The notes below the pieces were generated by a model that made no database searches, was not told the origin of the DNA, and was given only the letters and a program-made list of their open reading frames with translations. 22,874 nucleotides of DNA from a virus, in the IMG/VR virus record IMGVR_UViG_3300032084_000510, positions 1 through 22,874 of that record; one strand, given 5' to 3'. Positions 22,874 to 22,874 of this stretch are shown here, piece by piece. Positions within the stretch are counted from its first letter, which is position 1, and every line of letters begins with the position of its first letter. The position numbers were made by a program, and so were the translations under genes.

Positions 22874-22874
22874 T

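Noticed and set aside
1-22874. CRISPR arrays, tRNA genes, insertion sequences or integrase/attachment sites
   Set aside because: I saw no spaced direct repeats, cloverleaf-like sequences, transposase genes or integrase in this window, by eye only.

Overview
The window is part of a T4-related contractile-tailed phage (myovirus) genome. All 22 genes I can support lie on the minus strand, are packed with short gaps or small overlaps, and mostly have clear Shine-Dalgarno sequences, so the host is a bacterium. I cannot name the host. The virion genes match T4 families in architecture but are divergent: the sheath is 1028 residues, the major capsid protein carries a long insertion, and the replicative polymerase is a stand-alone family A domain, where T4 has a family B enzyme. 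This suggests a distant ('far-T4') lineage. From memory, Rhodothermus phage RM378 also has a family A polymerase without a fused exonuclease, but I cannot test kinship.

Read in the direction of transcription (high to low coordinates), the right part holds head genes: a prohead core scaffold protein (5' end at or beyond the window edge) and the gp23-like major capsid protein, closed by a strong terminator with a UUCG tetraloop. A second transcription unit follows with gp13-, gp14- and gp15-like neck and tail-completion proteins, then the tail sheath (gp18-like) and tail tube (gp19-like). Next come a gp26-like zinc-ribbon protein overlapping a small probable tail-assembly chaperone, ended by another terminator. 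The next block holds a small conserved-looking tail protein, the tape measure protein, a tube-initiator-like baseplate protein, a gp53-like baseplate protein, a very large baseplate hub candidate and a 427-residue protein I do not recognise.

The left part changes to DNA metabolism and unknowns: a 405-residue family A DNA polymerase domain, an overlapping protein whose layout follows FtsZ/tubulin but with degenerate nucleotide loops, two small unknown proteins, a gp32-like single-stranded DNA-binding protein, a SlyD-like FKBP prolyl isomerase, and a RecA/UvsX-like recombinase cut by the left edge.

Two possible regulatory signatures stand out. Four intergenic gaps in the virion region carry a near-identical CTATTTACTA-type box upstream of a gene, a candidate late promoter. 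The three replication genes at the left each have an ATTACA hexamer 17 or 18 bases upstream of a -10-like hexamer, a candidate early or middle promoter class. The most unusual gene is the FtsZ/tubulin-like one next to the minimal polymerase.
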